A program made the translations under genes and the position numbers. The notes under the pieces are model-generated. The model saw only the letters and a program-made list of their open reading frames with translations, searched no databases and was not told where the DNA came from. Below are positions 8,279 to 16,708 of a DNA stretch of 64,000 bases, piece after piece. Positions within the stretch are counted from its first letter, which is position 1. Every line of letters begins with the position of its first letter. Source of the stretch: Nitrobacter vulgaris. GTDB lineage: Bacteria; Pseudomonadota; Alphaproteobacteria; Rhizobiales; Xanthobacteraceae. The stretch covers positions 139,298 to 203,297 of the forward strand of contig NZ_JAVDPZ010000004.1 in assembly GCF_031453995.1 (NCBI RefSeq), in the 5' to 3' direction.

Positions 8279-8803
8279 ATGTCGGTCTATACAGTCCATG
8301 CGCCACCGGTCGACGGGCCAGACGTGCGCGGTACCACGGACAATTTCGTGTTCGTTCGCGATGGCTTTTCGTTTGGGGCATTTGTGTTCGGTCCATTGTG
8401 GCTGCTTTACCAACGACTTTGGCTGGTGCTCGGTGGGTATCTGGTTCTGTCGATCGCGGTGGAAGCCACGATGACGCTGCTGCGCGTCAGCGGGGGGACA
8501 CGCATTGCGGTGATGGCCGTGATCGCCGTGCTGATGGGATTGGAAGCGGCGAGTTTGCGGCGCTGGGCGTTGTCGCGGCAAAAGTGGCGTCTGCTCGACG
8601 TCGTTGTCGCAGACGATGAGGAAGCCGCTGAGCGGCGTTTTTTCGATCGCTGGCGAACGGAGCGGGGCGCGGATTTCGATCCCTTGGCAATCGATCGCGG
8701 CGCGCCGCCTCCGACCCGAGGTGCTTCGGACCACTCCCTTCCGCCGTCGACACTGCGCGGTGACATCGTCGGCCTGTTTCCTCAACCCGGGTTCAGGCGG
8801 TGA
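8279..8803 (+). CDS. DUF2628-family small membrane protein inside the his cluster
   Basis: 174 residues from the ATG at 8279 (MSVYTVHAPP), preceded by a CGGAGAG ribosome binding site. The N-terminal half has a FVFVRDGFSFGAFVFGPLWLLYQRLW stretch and two hydrophobic segments (about residues 38-60 and 75-92), typical of DUF2628; the C-terminal part is charged and ends with GLFPQPGFRR. Function unknown. It sits between hisB and hisH, and its TGA overlaps the GTG of hisH (GTGA), so it is translationally coupled to a histidine enzyme, which I recall as conserved in related genera. Whether it has any part in histidine metabolism cannot be said. Confidence 0.85.
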   Translation: MSVYTVHAPPVDGPDVRGTTDNFVFVRDGFSFGAFVFGPLWLLYQRLWLVLGGYLVLSIAVEATMTLLRVSGGTRIAVMAVIAVLMGLEAASLRRWALSRQKWRLLDVVVADDEEAAERRFFDRWRTERGADFDPLAIDRGAPPPTRGASDHSLPPSTLRGDIVGLFPQPGFRR

Positions 8804-9450
8804 CGGCTGCGATTATCGACTATGGCTCCGGTAATCTTCATTCGGCCGCCAAGGCATTTGAGTGCGCGGCGCGCAACATGGAAGGTTCGGAAAAGATCAT
8901 CGTGACGCGCGATCCGGATGTGGTGTTCCGGGCCGATCGCGTGGTACTGCCCGGTGTCGGCGCGTTCGCCGATTGCCGCAAGGGCCTTGATGCGCTCGAC
9001 GGCATGGTGGAGGCCATGACGGAAGCGGTGCGCGATAAAGCGCGTCCGTTTTTGGGCATTTGCGTCGGGATGCAGCTGATGGCGACACGGGGCAGGGAGC
9101 ACGTGACAACGGACGGGCTAGGCTGGATCGCCGGTGACGTCGAGAAAATTTCGCCGCGCGACGAGAGACTGAAGATTCCCCACATGGGCTGGAATACGCT
9201 CGATCCGGTGCGGGAGCATCCGGTGCTCGAGCGTCTGCCATTGGGACCGAAGGGCCGTCACGCCTATTTCGTGCACTCCTACCACCTGAACGCCGCCAAC
9301 GAGACCGACGTGCTCGCGCGCGCTGATTATGGTGGTCCGGTGACGGCGATCGTCGGCAAGGACACCGCGATCGGCACTCAGTTTCATCCCGAAAAGAGCC
9401 AGCGATTCGGGCTGGCTCTAATCGCCAATTTCCTGAGATGGAAACCGTGA
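8800..9450 (+). CDS. hisH: Imidazole glycerol phosphate synthase, glutaminase subunit
   Basis: Class I glutamine amidotransferase that supplies ammonia to HisF. GTG start at 8800 overlapping the preceding stop. In the 216-residue product I see DYGSGNLHSA, LPGVGAF, the nucleophile elbow FLGICVGMQL with Cys88, and FHPEKSQ with His196 and Glu198, completing the triad. Length is at the family norm. The stop overlaps the GTG of hisA in the same GTGA fashion, so three genes in a row (DUF2628, hisH, hisA) are coupled. Confidence 0.97.
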   Translation: MTAAIIDYGSGNLHSAAKAFECAARNMEGSEKIIVTRDPDVVFRADRVVLPGVGAFADCRKGLDALDGMVEAMTEAVRDKARPFLGICVGMQLMATRGREHVTTDGLGWIAGDVEKISPRDERLKIPHMGWNTLDPVREHPVLERLPLGPKGRHAYFVHSYHLNAANETDVLARADYGGPVTAIVGKDTAIGTQFHPEKSQRFGLALIANFLRWKP

Positions 9451-10187
9451 TCCTCTTCCCCGCCATCGATCTCAAGAACGGTCAGTGCGTTCGCCTCGAG
9501 CAGGGCGATATGGCGCGCGCGACCGTTTTCAATCTTGATCCCGCGGAGCAGGCGCGCGCATTCGCCGCACAAGGCTTCGAGTATCTGCATGTGGTCGATC
9601 TCGACGGCGCGTTCGCCGGTAAGCCCGTGAATGCGGATGCGGTTGAGCGGGTCTTGAAAACCGTTGCCCTGCCGGTTCAGCTCGGCGGCGGCATTCGGGA
9701 TCTGAAAACGGTCGAAGCCTGGCTCGGCAAGGGTGTTGCGCGCGTCATCATCGGCACGGCCGCGGTACGCGATCCTGTTCTGGTCAAGGAAGCCGCCAGG
9801 GCGTTTCCGGGACGCGTTGCGGTCGGTCTCGACGCGCGTGACGGCAAAGTCGCGGTGGACGGCTGGGCCGAGACGTCGGAAGTGTCGGCACTCGACATCG
9901 CGCGACGGTTCGAGGACGCTGGAATCGCGGCGATCATCTTCACTGACATTGCCAGGGACGGCTTGCTGAAGGGCCTGAACCTCGATGCCACGATTGCGCT
10001 TGCCGACAGCATTTCAATTCCGGTGATTGCGTCGGGTGGCTTCGCCTCCATCGTGGATGTAAAGGCGCTGCTCGCGCCGCGTGCGAAGAAGCTCGCGGGC
10101 GCCATTGCTGGACGGGCGCTCTACGATGGCCGGCTCGATCCGGTTGAAGCGCTGAAGCTGATTCACGCCGCGCGTGCGGCGGCTTGA
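9447..10187 (+). CDS. hisA: Phosphoribosylformimino-5-aminoimidazole carboxamide ribotide isomerase
   Basis: Fourth step of histidine synthesis, an Amadori isomerisation on a beta/alpha barrel. I choose GTG 9447, which reads as the family start ILFPAIDLKNGQCVRL and overlaps the hisH stop; an ATG at 9438 would add three residues (MET) and cannot be excluded. 246 residues. Catalytic Asp8 lies in AIDLKNG, the second acid in FTDIARDG. The phosphate-binding repeats LGGGIRD and ASGGFAS are present. Followed after 15 bases by hisF. Confidence 0.96.
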   Translation: MILFPAIDLKNGQCVRLEQGDMARATVFNLDPAEQARAFAAQGFEYLHVVDLDGAFAGKPVNADAVERVLKTVALPVQLGGGIRDLKTVEAWLGKGVARVIIGTAAVRDPVLVKEAARAFPGRVAVGLDARDGKVAVDGWAETSEVSALDIARRFEDAGIAAIIFTDIARDGLLKGLNLDATIALADSISIPVIASGGFASIVDVKALLAPRAKKLAGAIAGRALYDGRLDPVEALKLIHAARAAA

Positions 10188-10202
10188 GAGTATCGGGCGA
10201 CG

Positions 10203-10979
10203 ATGTTCAAGGTCCGTGTCATACCATGTCTTGACGTAAAGGATGGCCGGGTCGTCAAGGGTGTCAACTTCGTGGACCTGCGGGATGCAGGCGACCCCGT
10301 GGAAGCGGCGGTCGCATACGATGCCGCCGGCGCCGACGAACTCACCTTTCTCGACATCACCGCAACGCACGAAAATCGCGGCATCATGTTGGATGTGGTT
10401 CGGCGTACCGCGGAAGCCTGCTTCATGCCGGTGACCGTGGGCGGCGGCGTTCGCACCATCGAGGATATCCGTACCTTGCTGCGCTCCGGAGCGGACAAGG
10501 TCTCGATCAACAGCGCAGCGGTGAGCCGGCGTGAGTTCGTCAAAGAGGCCGCGGAAAAGTTTGGCGACCAGTGCATCGTGGTCGCCATCGATGCCAAACG
10601 GGTGTCGAGGGCCGGTGGCGCGGACCGTTGGGAAATCTTCACTCATGGTGGGCGCAAATCCACCGGCATCGATGCGATCGAATATGCGCAGGAAGTGGTG
10701 TCGCTCGGCGCGGGCGAGATCCTGCTGACGTCGATGGATCGCGACGGCACCCGCCAGGGCTTCGATCTGCCGCTGACCCGGCGCGTGGCCGATGGCGTTT
10801 CCGTACCCGTAATCGCGTCCGGCGGCGTCGGCAATCTCGATCACCTGGTCGATGGAATTCGCGAAGGCCATGCCACGGCGGTCCTAGCGGCATCGATCTT
10901 TCATTTCGGGGAATTTACCATTCGCGAAGCCAAGGAGCATATGGTTCGTGCCGGGTTGGCCATGCGGCTCGATCCCTGA
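10203..10979 (+). CDS. hisF: Imidazole glycerol phosphate synthase, cyclase subunit
   Basis: Partner of HisH; joins ammonia to PRFAR, giving imidazole glycerol phosphate and AICAR. The 258-residue barrel begins MFKVRVIPCLDVKDGRVVKG with the catalytic Asp11, and the second catalytic Asp is in SMDRDGT. Also typical: VTVGGGVRTIEDIR and VIASGGVGNLDH. Full family length. The remainder of the his pathway is not in the window. Confidence 0.97.
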   Translation: MFKVRVIPCLDVKDGRVVKGVNFVDLRDAGDPVEAAVAYDAAGADELTFLDITATHENRGIMLDVVRRTAEACFMPVTVGGGVRTIEDIRTLLRSGADKVSINSAAVSRREFVKEAAEKFGDQCIVVAIDAKRVSRAGGADRWEIFTHGGRKSTGIDAIEYAQEVVSLGAGEILLTSMDRDGTRQGFDLPLTRRVADGVSVPVIASGGVGNLDHLVDGIREGHATAVLAASIFHFGEFTIREAKEHMVRAGLAMRLDP

Positions 10980-11057
10980 CGACTTTGGATCGCATAAGTG
11001 CTAGGTATTCAACAATTGCCGTGTGCCTAAAAGTGCGACCGGACGAGTAGACGGATT

Positions 11058-11381
11058 ATGCCGCGTTTTACGATCCATGATCTTGCTGCCATCATTGACG
11101 CCCGGGCTGCATCCGGGGGCGATGCGTCCTACACGCGAAAGCTGCTCGACAAGGGCCCCGTACATTGCGCCAGGAAGCTCGGCGAGGAAGTTGTTGAGAC
11201 GGTCATCGCGGCGGTCGAGAATGATCGGCATCATCTGATCGCCGAAGGTGCGGATCTCCTGTTTCATTTCCTTGTGCTGTTGAAGGCCAGGGATGTGACG
11301 CTGGAAGATGTCGAAGCTGTTTTGGCGCAACGCACGACTAGATCGGGACTTGAAGAGAAAGCCGCACGCAATCGCGACTAG
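11058..11381 (+). CDS. hisE: Phosphoribosyl-ATP pyrophosphatase
   Basis: Second step of histidine synthesis, hydrolysing phosphoribosyl-ATP to phosphoribosyl-AMP. 107 residues, a stand-alone HisE of the all-alpha MazG-like fold. The acidic metal site is visible in RKLGEEVVETVIAA and EGADLLFHFLVLL. ATG 11058 begins MPRFTIHDLA, the family start. 78 bases after hisF and the last histidine gene here; coaA follows beyond a palindromic repeat. Confidence 0.95.
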   Translation: MPRFTIHDLAAIIDARAASGGDASYTRKLLDKGPVHCARKLGEEVVETVIAAVENDRHHLIAEGADLLFHFLVLLKARDVTLEDVEAVLAQRTTRSGLEEKAARNRD

Positions 11382-11396
11382 CGTCCGATTCAACTT

Positions 11397-11445
11397 GAGC
11401 ATGATCTTTTCCGAAAGCCGGTTTCCACTTTTCGGGATCATGCTC
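11397..11445. repeat. Palindromic repeat between hisE and coaA
   Basis: The ends GAGCATGATC and GATCATGCTC are perfectly complementary, and the inside carries CCGAAAGCCGG and CCACTTTTCGGGATC. It can fold into a long hairpin. A related palindrome (GAGCATAATCCCG...) lies at the end of smr at 5111, and a weaker one at 41406. It ends about 20 bases before the coaA ATG. Confidence 0.8.
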
Positions 11446-11464
11446 CAGCCCCGAGGCAAGCTTC

Positions 11465-12421
11465 ATGGATTCGCGGGCAGAACAGCAGCAATATAATCCG
11501 TATCGGGTTTTCCCCCGTGCCGAATGGGCAAAACTCCGCCACGATATGCCGATGACGCTGGCGGCGAATGAAATTGCGGCGTTGCGGTCGATGCATGATC
11601 GGTTAGATCTCGTGGAGGTCGAGGAAATTTATCTGCCTTTGTCCAGACTGCTGTCGATCTATGTGGCCTCGATGCAGCGTCTCTTTGTTGCTCAGCGTCA
11701 GTTTCTCGGCATTCATGATCGCAAGGTGCCGTATATCATCGGTGTTGCCGGGTCGGTTGCGGTTGGGAAGTCAACGACGGCGCGCGTGTTGCAGGCGCTG
11801 CTCGCACGATGGTCGCCGCGCCCCAAAGTCGAACTCGTCACGACTGACGGATTTTTGTTTCCGAACGCGGTGCTCGAGCGACGCGGCTTGATGCAGAAAA
11901 AAGGTTTCCCGGAGAGTTACGACTTGCCGGTTCTGCTGTCGTTTCTCAGTGACATCAAGGCCGGCCGTGCGCCAGTGCGCGCACCGGTTTACTCGCATCT
12001 GACTTACGACATCGTCCCTCATAACTGGATCGAGATCAGTCAACCAGATATTCTGATCGTCGAAGGCGTCAATGTTCTGCAGACCGGTCCGCTCCCGCGC
12101 GACGGCAGGGCCGTTCCGGTCGTCTCCGATTTCTTCGACTTCTCTGTCTATATCGATGCCGAAGAGCCGGTGCTGCGCGACTGGTACGTGACCCGCTTCC
12201 TTGCCCTGCGGGATTCGGCCTTTCAGGACCCACGGTCCTATTTTAATCGGTACGCGCTGCTGTCGGACGATGAAGCGATCGCAACGGCGATTGCAATCTG
12301 GGAGCGCACCAACCGTGCCAATTTGGAGGACAACATTCTGCCGACGCGGCCCCGTGCGAACCTGATCCTCAAGAAGGGGGCCGATCATGTCGTCGAGCAG
12401 GTCGCGCTAAGGCGGCTTTAG
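11465..12421 (+). CDS. coaA: Pantothenate kinase (type I)
   Basis: First committed step of CoA synthesis, phosphorylating pantothenate. 318 residues, family length. N-terminal PYRVFPRAEWAKLR, then the P-loop GSVAVGKSTTARVL, the conserved TTDGFLFPN and the segment KKGFPESYD, and YFNRYALLSDDEA near the end, all typical of bacterial type I CoaA. Clustering directly after hisE is usual in Rhizobiales. coaE at the left edge of the window is the last enzyme of the same pathway. Confidence 0.96.
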   Translation: MDSRAEQQQYNPYRVFPRAEWAKLRHDMPMTLAANEIAALRSMHDRLDLVEVEEIYLPLSRLLSIYVASMQRLFVAQRQFLGIHDRKVPYIIGVAGSVAVGKSTTARVLQALLARWSPRPKVELVTTDGFLFPNAVLERRGLMQKKGFPESYDLPVLLSFLSDIKAGRAPVRAPVYSHLTYDIVPHNWIEISQPDILIVEGVNVLQTGPLPRDGRAVPVVSDFFDFSVYIDAEEPVLRDWYVTRFLALRDSAFQDPRSYFNRYALLSDDEAIATAIAIWERTNRANLEDNILPTRPRANLILKKGADHVVEQVALRRL

Positions 12422-12485
12422 AGATTTTTCGTGCGCAAAGGTAGGTCTCATTGGCAGCGAGACGTGCACACTGGTGCATGTTACC

Positions 12486-14744
12486 TCAGGCGGGGACGTG
12501 ACGAGCGGCCGTCAATCCCGCAAGCGCTTCGGCCAGCCTGTCGCGATCGAGCGGCTTGACGAGAAAGCCATCCATGCCGGCCTCGAAGCAGGCATAACGA
12601 TCGTCAGTCAGCGTGTTGGCGGTCAACGCCAAGATGGTCGTGCGGCGGCCGAACTGGGCGGCTTCTCGTTCGCGAATTTTCCTGGTGGCCTCAATGCCGT
12701 CGAGGGTCGGCATCTGGACGTCCATCAGGACGAGATCGTAGGGCTTACCCGCGGCTAGGGCGGCGTCCCACGATTCCAGCGCTTTCTCTCCGTTTGCGGT
12801 GACGATGACGGCATGCCCGAGGCGGGTCAGGAGTGATCGCGTCAAGAGCGCATTGATCTCATTGTCCTCCGCGACGAGAATTGAAAGGCTTGGTGCGGAC
12901 GTCGTGGTCGATGTCTCGGATCGTTCAGGCCTGTCGCAATCAGGTTGGCCGTTGGTGGTGCGAAGGAAAGTCGAGTCCTCGGTCGGCGCAGACAATCGCG
13001 CTGCGATCGACGCAGCTCGCAAAGGCTTGACAAGATAGCCCGTAAACGCCGTGGCGCCGGTGACCTGAAGGTCCTGCCTTGTGGATGGCGTGACCATGAC
13101 GATCCGGCGCGCCGAATGTTGGCGGGCAACCTGACCGAGCCGCCAGATCTCATCTCCGCCCATCGCATGATCGACAAGCACGGCGTGCCACGCTCGCTCC
13201 GGAAGCAGCGCGTAAGCAACTGCGAGGTCCGATGTCGTGCAAGTCTCGGCTCCCCATCGCTCCAGGCGCCGGGCGAGCAGCGATGTCTCGATGGTCTGAG
13301 GCGCCACGAGCATGACTGGGTGTCCCGCCAGATCCGGTGCGACAAAGCGCTTTCGTTCTGGTGCGCTCTCGTGAGCAGGAAGAGGGATTGAGACCTCGAA
13401 TGTCGAACCGGCACCCGGCTTGCTCTGCAGCGTGATGCGCCCGCCCATCCGTTTAGCGATGCGATCGCTGATACTTAACCCCAGTCCCGATCCGCCGTAA
13501 TTGCGCGCAATTTGGTCGTCGGCCTGCTCGAAATCACGGAAAATCCGAGCCTGCGCATCCGGCGCAATGCCAATTCCAGTGTCACGGACCATGAAGCGGA
13601 TATCGTCGTGCCCGACGCCGGGAGCGACGGTCAGCGCAACGCCGCCGGACGCCGTAAATTTGATTGCGTTGCCTGCAAGATTGAGCAGCACCTGGCGCAA
13701 GCGCGCGGCGTCTCCGATCACTTCGGCTGGCAGGGCCTCATCGATATAGGCGGCGATTTCAAGCTGCCTGGCCTGCGCACGCGGCGCCAGCAGTTCGGTG
13801 ATGTCCTCGATCAGATCGGACAGCATGAAAGGGCGGCGTTCCAGGTTGATCTTCCCGGCCTCGATCTTGGAATAGTCGAGTAACTCCTCGATCAGCGATA
13901 ACAATGCATCTCCGGATGCCTTCACTGCCTTGACATATGTCGTCTGTTCGGGCGTGAGCGAGGTTTCCAACAGCAATCCGCTCATGCCGATGATGCCGTT
14001 AAGTGGTGTGCGAAACTCGTGCGACGTCATCGCCAGGAAACGCGATTTAGCTTGGTTGGCCGCGTTCGCGTGATCCCGCGCTTCACCGAGCACGCGCTCG
14101 GTCTCGGTACGATCGGTGACGTCGCGGCCGACGCATTGTAGTTCTGCCGGATGGTTGGCGTCGATCCGCATCAGGGCTTCGCGCCATGCAATCCAACGGG
14201 GGCCTCGTGCGGTTTCGACGCGCTGATCGCAAATTCGCGTGCCGTTCGATTCAATCATGCTCTCGCTTTGCTCGAGAACGGGGAGCGCGAACCGGGTTCC
14301 AAGCAGCTCCGCCCGTGATCGCTGCGCCAGGATGCAATAGGCATCATTGACCGAGGTGATGGCGCCGGTCCCATCGCGCAAAACGATCAGATCGCCCTGC
14401 GACTCGAAAAGGCAGCGCGCGCGCTCCTCCGCTTCCTTCAGCTCCCAATTGCGATCAGCGAGCGCTTCATTGTGGAGAGCAACTTTGCGAATTTTCTTGC
14501 GCATCCTGCGCAAGCGTATGCTCTGGATCGCCAGCGCGACACAAGCGAGCGCGAACAGAAAGCTGATGCCGATTGCGAAGGCGTGAGGGTCGTAATCGGC
14601 GCTTCGGCTTCCGGAAATGAAACCGTAGGCACCTCCGAACGCGATTGAAAAGGTCATGAAGGCTCGAAAAGCAACATTCAGCCGGGGATGTTGCCGGATC
14701 AGCCCACGCAGGCGTGCCCTCATCCAGAATAATCGCGCTGCCAT
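12486..14744 (-). CDS. Hybrid sensor histidine kinase with two receiver domains (one degenerate)
   Basis: Membrane-bound hybrid kinase of unknown stimulus. I prefer the ATG ending at 14744 (MAARLFWMRARLRG), preceded on the minus strand by GGGAAGG; a longer frame begins at 14831. About 752 residues: two membrane segments (near 25-47 and 60-82), a PAS domain (SQGDLIVLRDGTGAITSVND), HisKA with FLAMTSHEFRTPLNGIIG, HATPase with LAGNAIKFT, RDTGIGIAP and GGSGLGLSIS, then two receiver regions. The first (after HPVMLVAPQT) lacks the acidic pair at its start but keeps VLVDHAM. The second is complete: ILVAEDNEIN, LVLMDVQMPTLDG, ALTANTL, FLVKPLD. No response regulator gene is adjacent, so the output partner is unknown. 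Confidence 0.93.
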   Translation of the reverse strand: MAARLFWMRARLRGLIRQHPRLNVAFRAFMTFSIAFGGAYGFISGSRSADYDPHAFAIGISFLFALACVALAIQSIRLRRMRKKIRKVALHNEALADRNWELKEAEERARCLFESQGDLIVLRDGTGAITSVNDAYCILAQRSRAELLGTRFALPVLEQSESMIESNGTRICDQRVETARGPRWIAWREALMRIDANHPAELQCVGRDVTDRTETERVLGEARDHANAANQAKSRFLAMTSHEFRTPLNGIIGMSGLLLETSLTPEQTTYVKAVKASGDALLSLIEELLDYSKIEAGKINLERRPFMLSDLIEDITELLAPRAQARQLEIAAYIDEALPAEVIGDAARLRQVLLNLAGNAIKFTASGGVALTVAPGVGHDDIRFMVRDTGIGIAPDAQARIFRDFEQADDQIARNYGGSGLGLSISDRIAKRMGGRITLQSKPGAGSTFEVSIPLPAHESAPERKRFVAPDLAGHPVMLVAPQTIETSLLARRLERWGAETCTTSDLAVAYALLPERAWHAVLVDHAMGGDEIWRLGQVARQHSARRIVMVTPSTRQDLQVTGATAFTGYLVKPLRAASIAARLSAPTEDSTFLRTTNGQPDCDRPERSETSTTTSAPSLSILVAEDNEINALLTRSLLTRLGHAVIVTANGEKALESWDAALAAGKPYDLVLMDVQMPTLDGIEATRKIREREAAQFGRRTTILALTANTLTDDRYACFEAGMDGFLVKPLDRDRLAEALAGLTAARHVPA

Positions 14745-14989
14745 CGACCTTCCCGAATTTCCTGCAGCGTTCGTCGGAGGCGGTTGCCGCCAACGAAAGT
14801 ACGCGCAGCGTGTGTGTGTCCCTGTCAGCATGAAAGCATGACATTGCGGAAGTCCTCGAGGGCCACACCGGAAACGGTTCGGATGCGAACAAGGTTAACG
14901 AGGTCTTATCGAGATATCACAGGACCGGTGTCGCGAGGCAGATCGGGGCGGCAACTTGCGGATCCGTCGCGGACGGAGGCGAACTGTAT

Positions 14990-15073
14990 TGTTATTTTGA
15001 CGCGTTTTCTTCACGCGAGCAGGTCACCATCCTCGGGTCAAGTCCGAGGACATGCTTCGCTCGAAAACGCTAT
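14990..15073 (-). repeat. Dispersed composite palindrome, copy 3
   Basis: Reads TTTGACGCGTTTTCTTCACG ... CTTCGCTCGAAAACGCTATA, inverse of copy 2, with the same inner hairpin (CCTCGGgtcaagtCCGAGG). It ends immediately before the stop codon of the YifB-like gene at 15078 and fills the gap to the divergent kinase gene. Confidence 0.85.
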
Positions 15074-15077
15074 AATG

Positions 15078-16616
15078 TCAGGCCGCGCGTTTGATGTCGT
15101 CGGCGAGCGCGCGATAGGACAGAGCTTCGGCAAGGTGCAGCCGGCCGATCTTGTCAGCGGCATCGAGGTCCGCGAGCGTGCGGGCGACGCGTAGTACCCG
15201 GTGATAGCCTCGCGCCGACAAACGCATGCTTTCCGCGGCGTCGCGGAGCAGCTTCAGCCCTTGTGCATCCGGTTGCGCGATGTCTTCCAGCGCGGCCGCC
15301 GGGGCTTCGGCGTTGGTCCGGACATTCGTAAGGCCGAGCGCCGCATAGCGCGCTGCCTGAATGTCCCGTGCCGTGGCAACACGAGCGCCGACTTCGGCTG
15401 AACCTTCCGACGAAGGCGGCAGAATGAGATCGGAGGCGGTCACAGCCGGCACTTCGATGCGCAGATCGATGCGGTCCAGGAGAGGTCCCGAGATGCGCAT
15501 TTGATAGTCAGCGGTGCAGCGATCGATGCGGCCGCGCTTGCAGGCATAGCCAGGCTCAAAGGCATGGCCGCAGCGGCATGGATTCATCGCCGCCACCAGC
15601 ATGAAACGCGCAGGATAGGTCACGCGATGATTGGCGCGGGACACCGCGATCTCGCCGTTCTCGAGCGGCTGCCGGAGCGAATCCAGCACGCGCGGATCGA
15701 ACTCCGGCAACTCGTCGAGAAACAGGACGCCGTTATGCGCGAGCGAGATTTCACCGGGTTTGGCGCGCGTGCCGCCGCCCGTCAGCGCGGCCATGCTGGC
15801 GGAATGATGCGGGGCGCGAAACGGCCGGTGCGAGGTGAGCGCCCCGCCGTCGATTGCGCCGGCAACCGACGCGATCATCGACACTTCCAGCAGCTCGGCC
15901 GGCGACAGCGGTGGGAGAATCGAAGGCAGGCGTGCCGCGAGCATTGATTTGCCGCTGCCGGGAGAGCCGACCATCAGCAGATGATGTCCGCCGGCGGCTG
16001 CGATCTCGAGCGCACGCTTGGCGCTCTCCTGCCCTTTGATGTCGCGAAGATCAAGAGCGCTACCCTGGGTTTCACGAATCCGGGGCTGCGGGCGAGACAG
16101 AACCTGAGTTCCCTTGAAATGATTTGCGATCTGAATGAGCGAACTGGCGGCGACGATCTGGATGTCGGGGCTCGCCCAGGCTGCCTCCGCGCCGCAGGCT
16201 GCGGGGCAGATCAGCCCTTCATCGCGCGCATTCGCACCGATCGCAGCGGGCAGAACCCCCGCCACCGCCGCAATCGATCCGTCGAGGCCGAGTTCGCCGA
16301 GTACCGTAAACCCCGACAACGCGTCGGAGGGAATCGCTCCGATCGCCGCCATCAGGCCGAGCGCAATAGGGAGATCGTAGTGACTGCCTTCCTTGGGCAG
16401 ATCGGCCGGAGCCAGGTTGACGGTGATTCGTCTCGCCGGCAGCGCAAGACCTGAAGCGATCAGGGCCGCCCGCACCCGCTCCCGGGCCTCGGACACGGCT
16501 TTGTCCGGCAAGCCCACAATGTTGAAGGCGGGCAGGCCGGGAGCGACCTGCACCTGCACGTCGACCGCGCGCGCCTCGATCCCTTCAAATGCGACGGTGG
16601 ATACCCGCTGAACCAT
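15078..16616 (-). CDS. YifB/ComM-family Mg-chelatase-like AAA+ ATPase
   Basis: Related to ComM, a helicase aiding branch migration during natural transformation in some gammaproteobacteria; in other bacteria the role is not settled. Start at the ATG ending at 16616 (MVQRVSTVAFEG) preceded by AAGGGGGCGG; an ATG six codons upstream is less well placed. 512 residues: an N-terminal Lon-C-like domain (LPKEGSHYDLPIALGLM), then an MCM-like ATPase with Walker A GSPGSGKSMLAARL, Walker B GVLFLDELPEF, a cysteine cluster MNPCRCGHAFEPGYACKRG, and the C-terminal Mg-chelatase tail. Length is normal for the family. Confidence 0.94.
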   Translation of the reverse strand: MVQRVSTVAFEGIEARAVDVQVQVAPGLPAFNIVGLPDKAVSEARERVRAALIASGLALPARRITVNLAPADLPKEGSHYDLPIALGLMAAIGAIPSDALSGFTVLGELGLDGSIAAVAGVLPAAIGANARDEGLICPAACGAEAAWASPDIQIVAASSLIQIANHFKGTQVLSRPQPRIRETQGSALDLRDIKGQESAKRALEIAAAGGHHLLMVGSPGSGKSMLAARLPSILPPLSPAELLEVSMIASVAGAIDGGALTSHRPFRAPHHSASMAALTGGGTRAKPGEISLAHNGVLFLDELPEFDPRVLDSLRQPLENGEIAVSRANHRVTYPARFMLVAAMNPCRCGHAFEPGYACKRGRIDRCTADYQMRISGPLLDRIDLRIEVPAVTASDLILPPSSEGSAEVGARVATARDIQAARYAALGLTNVRTNAEAPAAALEDIAQPDAQGLKLLRDAAESMRLSARGYHRVLRVARTLADLDAADKIGRLHLAEALSYRALADDIKRAA

Positions 16617-16708
16617 GGCCGCCCCCTTTGCCACGGCGAAGCTAGCTTACAACTCCCCGATGTACAAGAACATTAAGGGAACACAGGCTGCAGGATTTCT
16701 AGGTGAGC

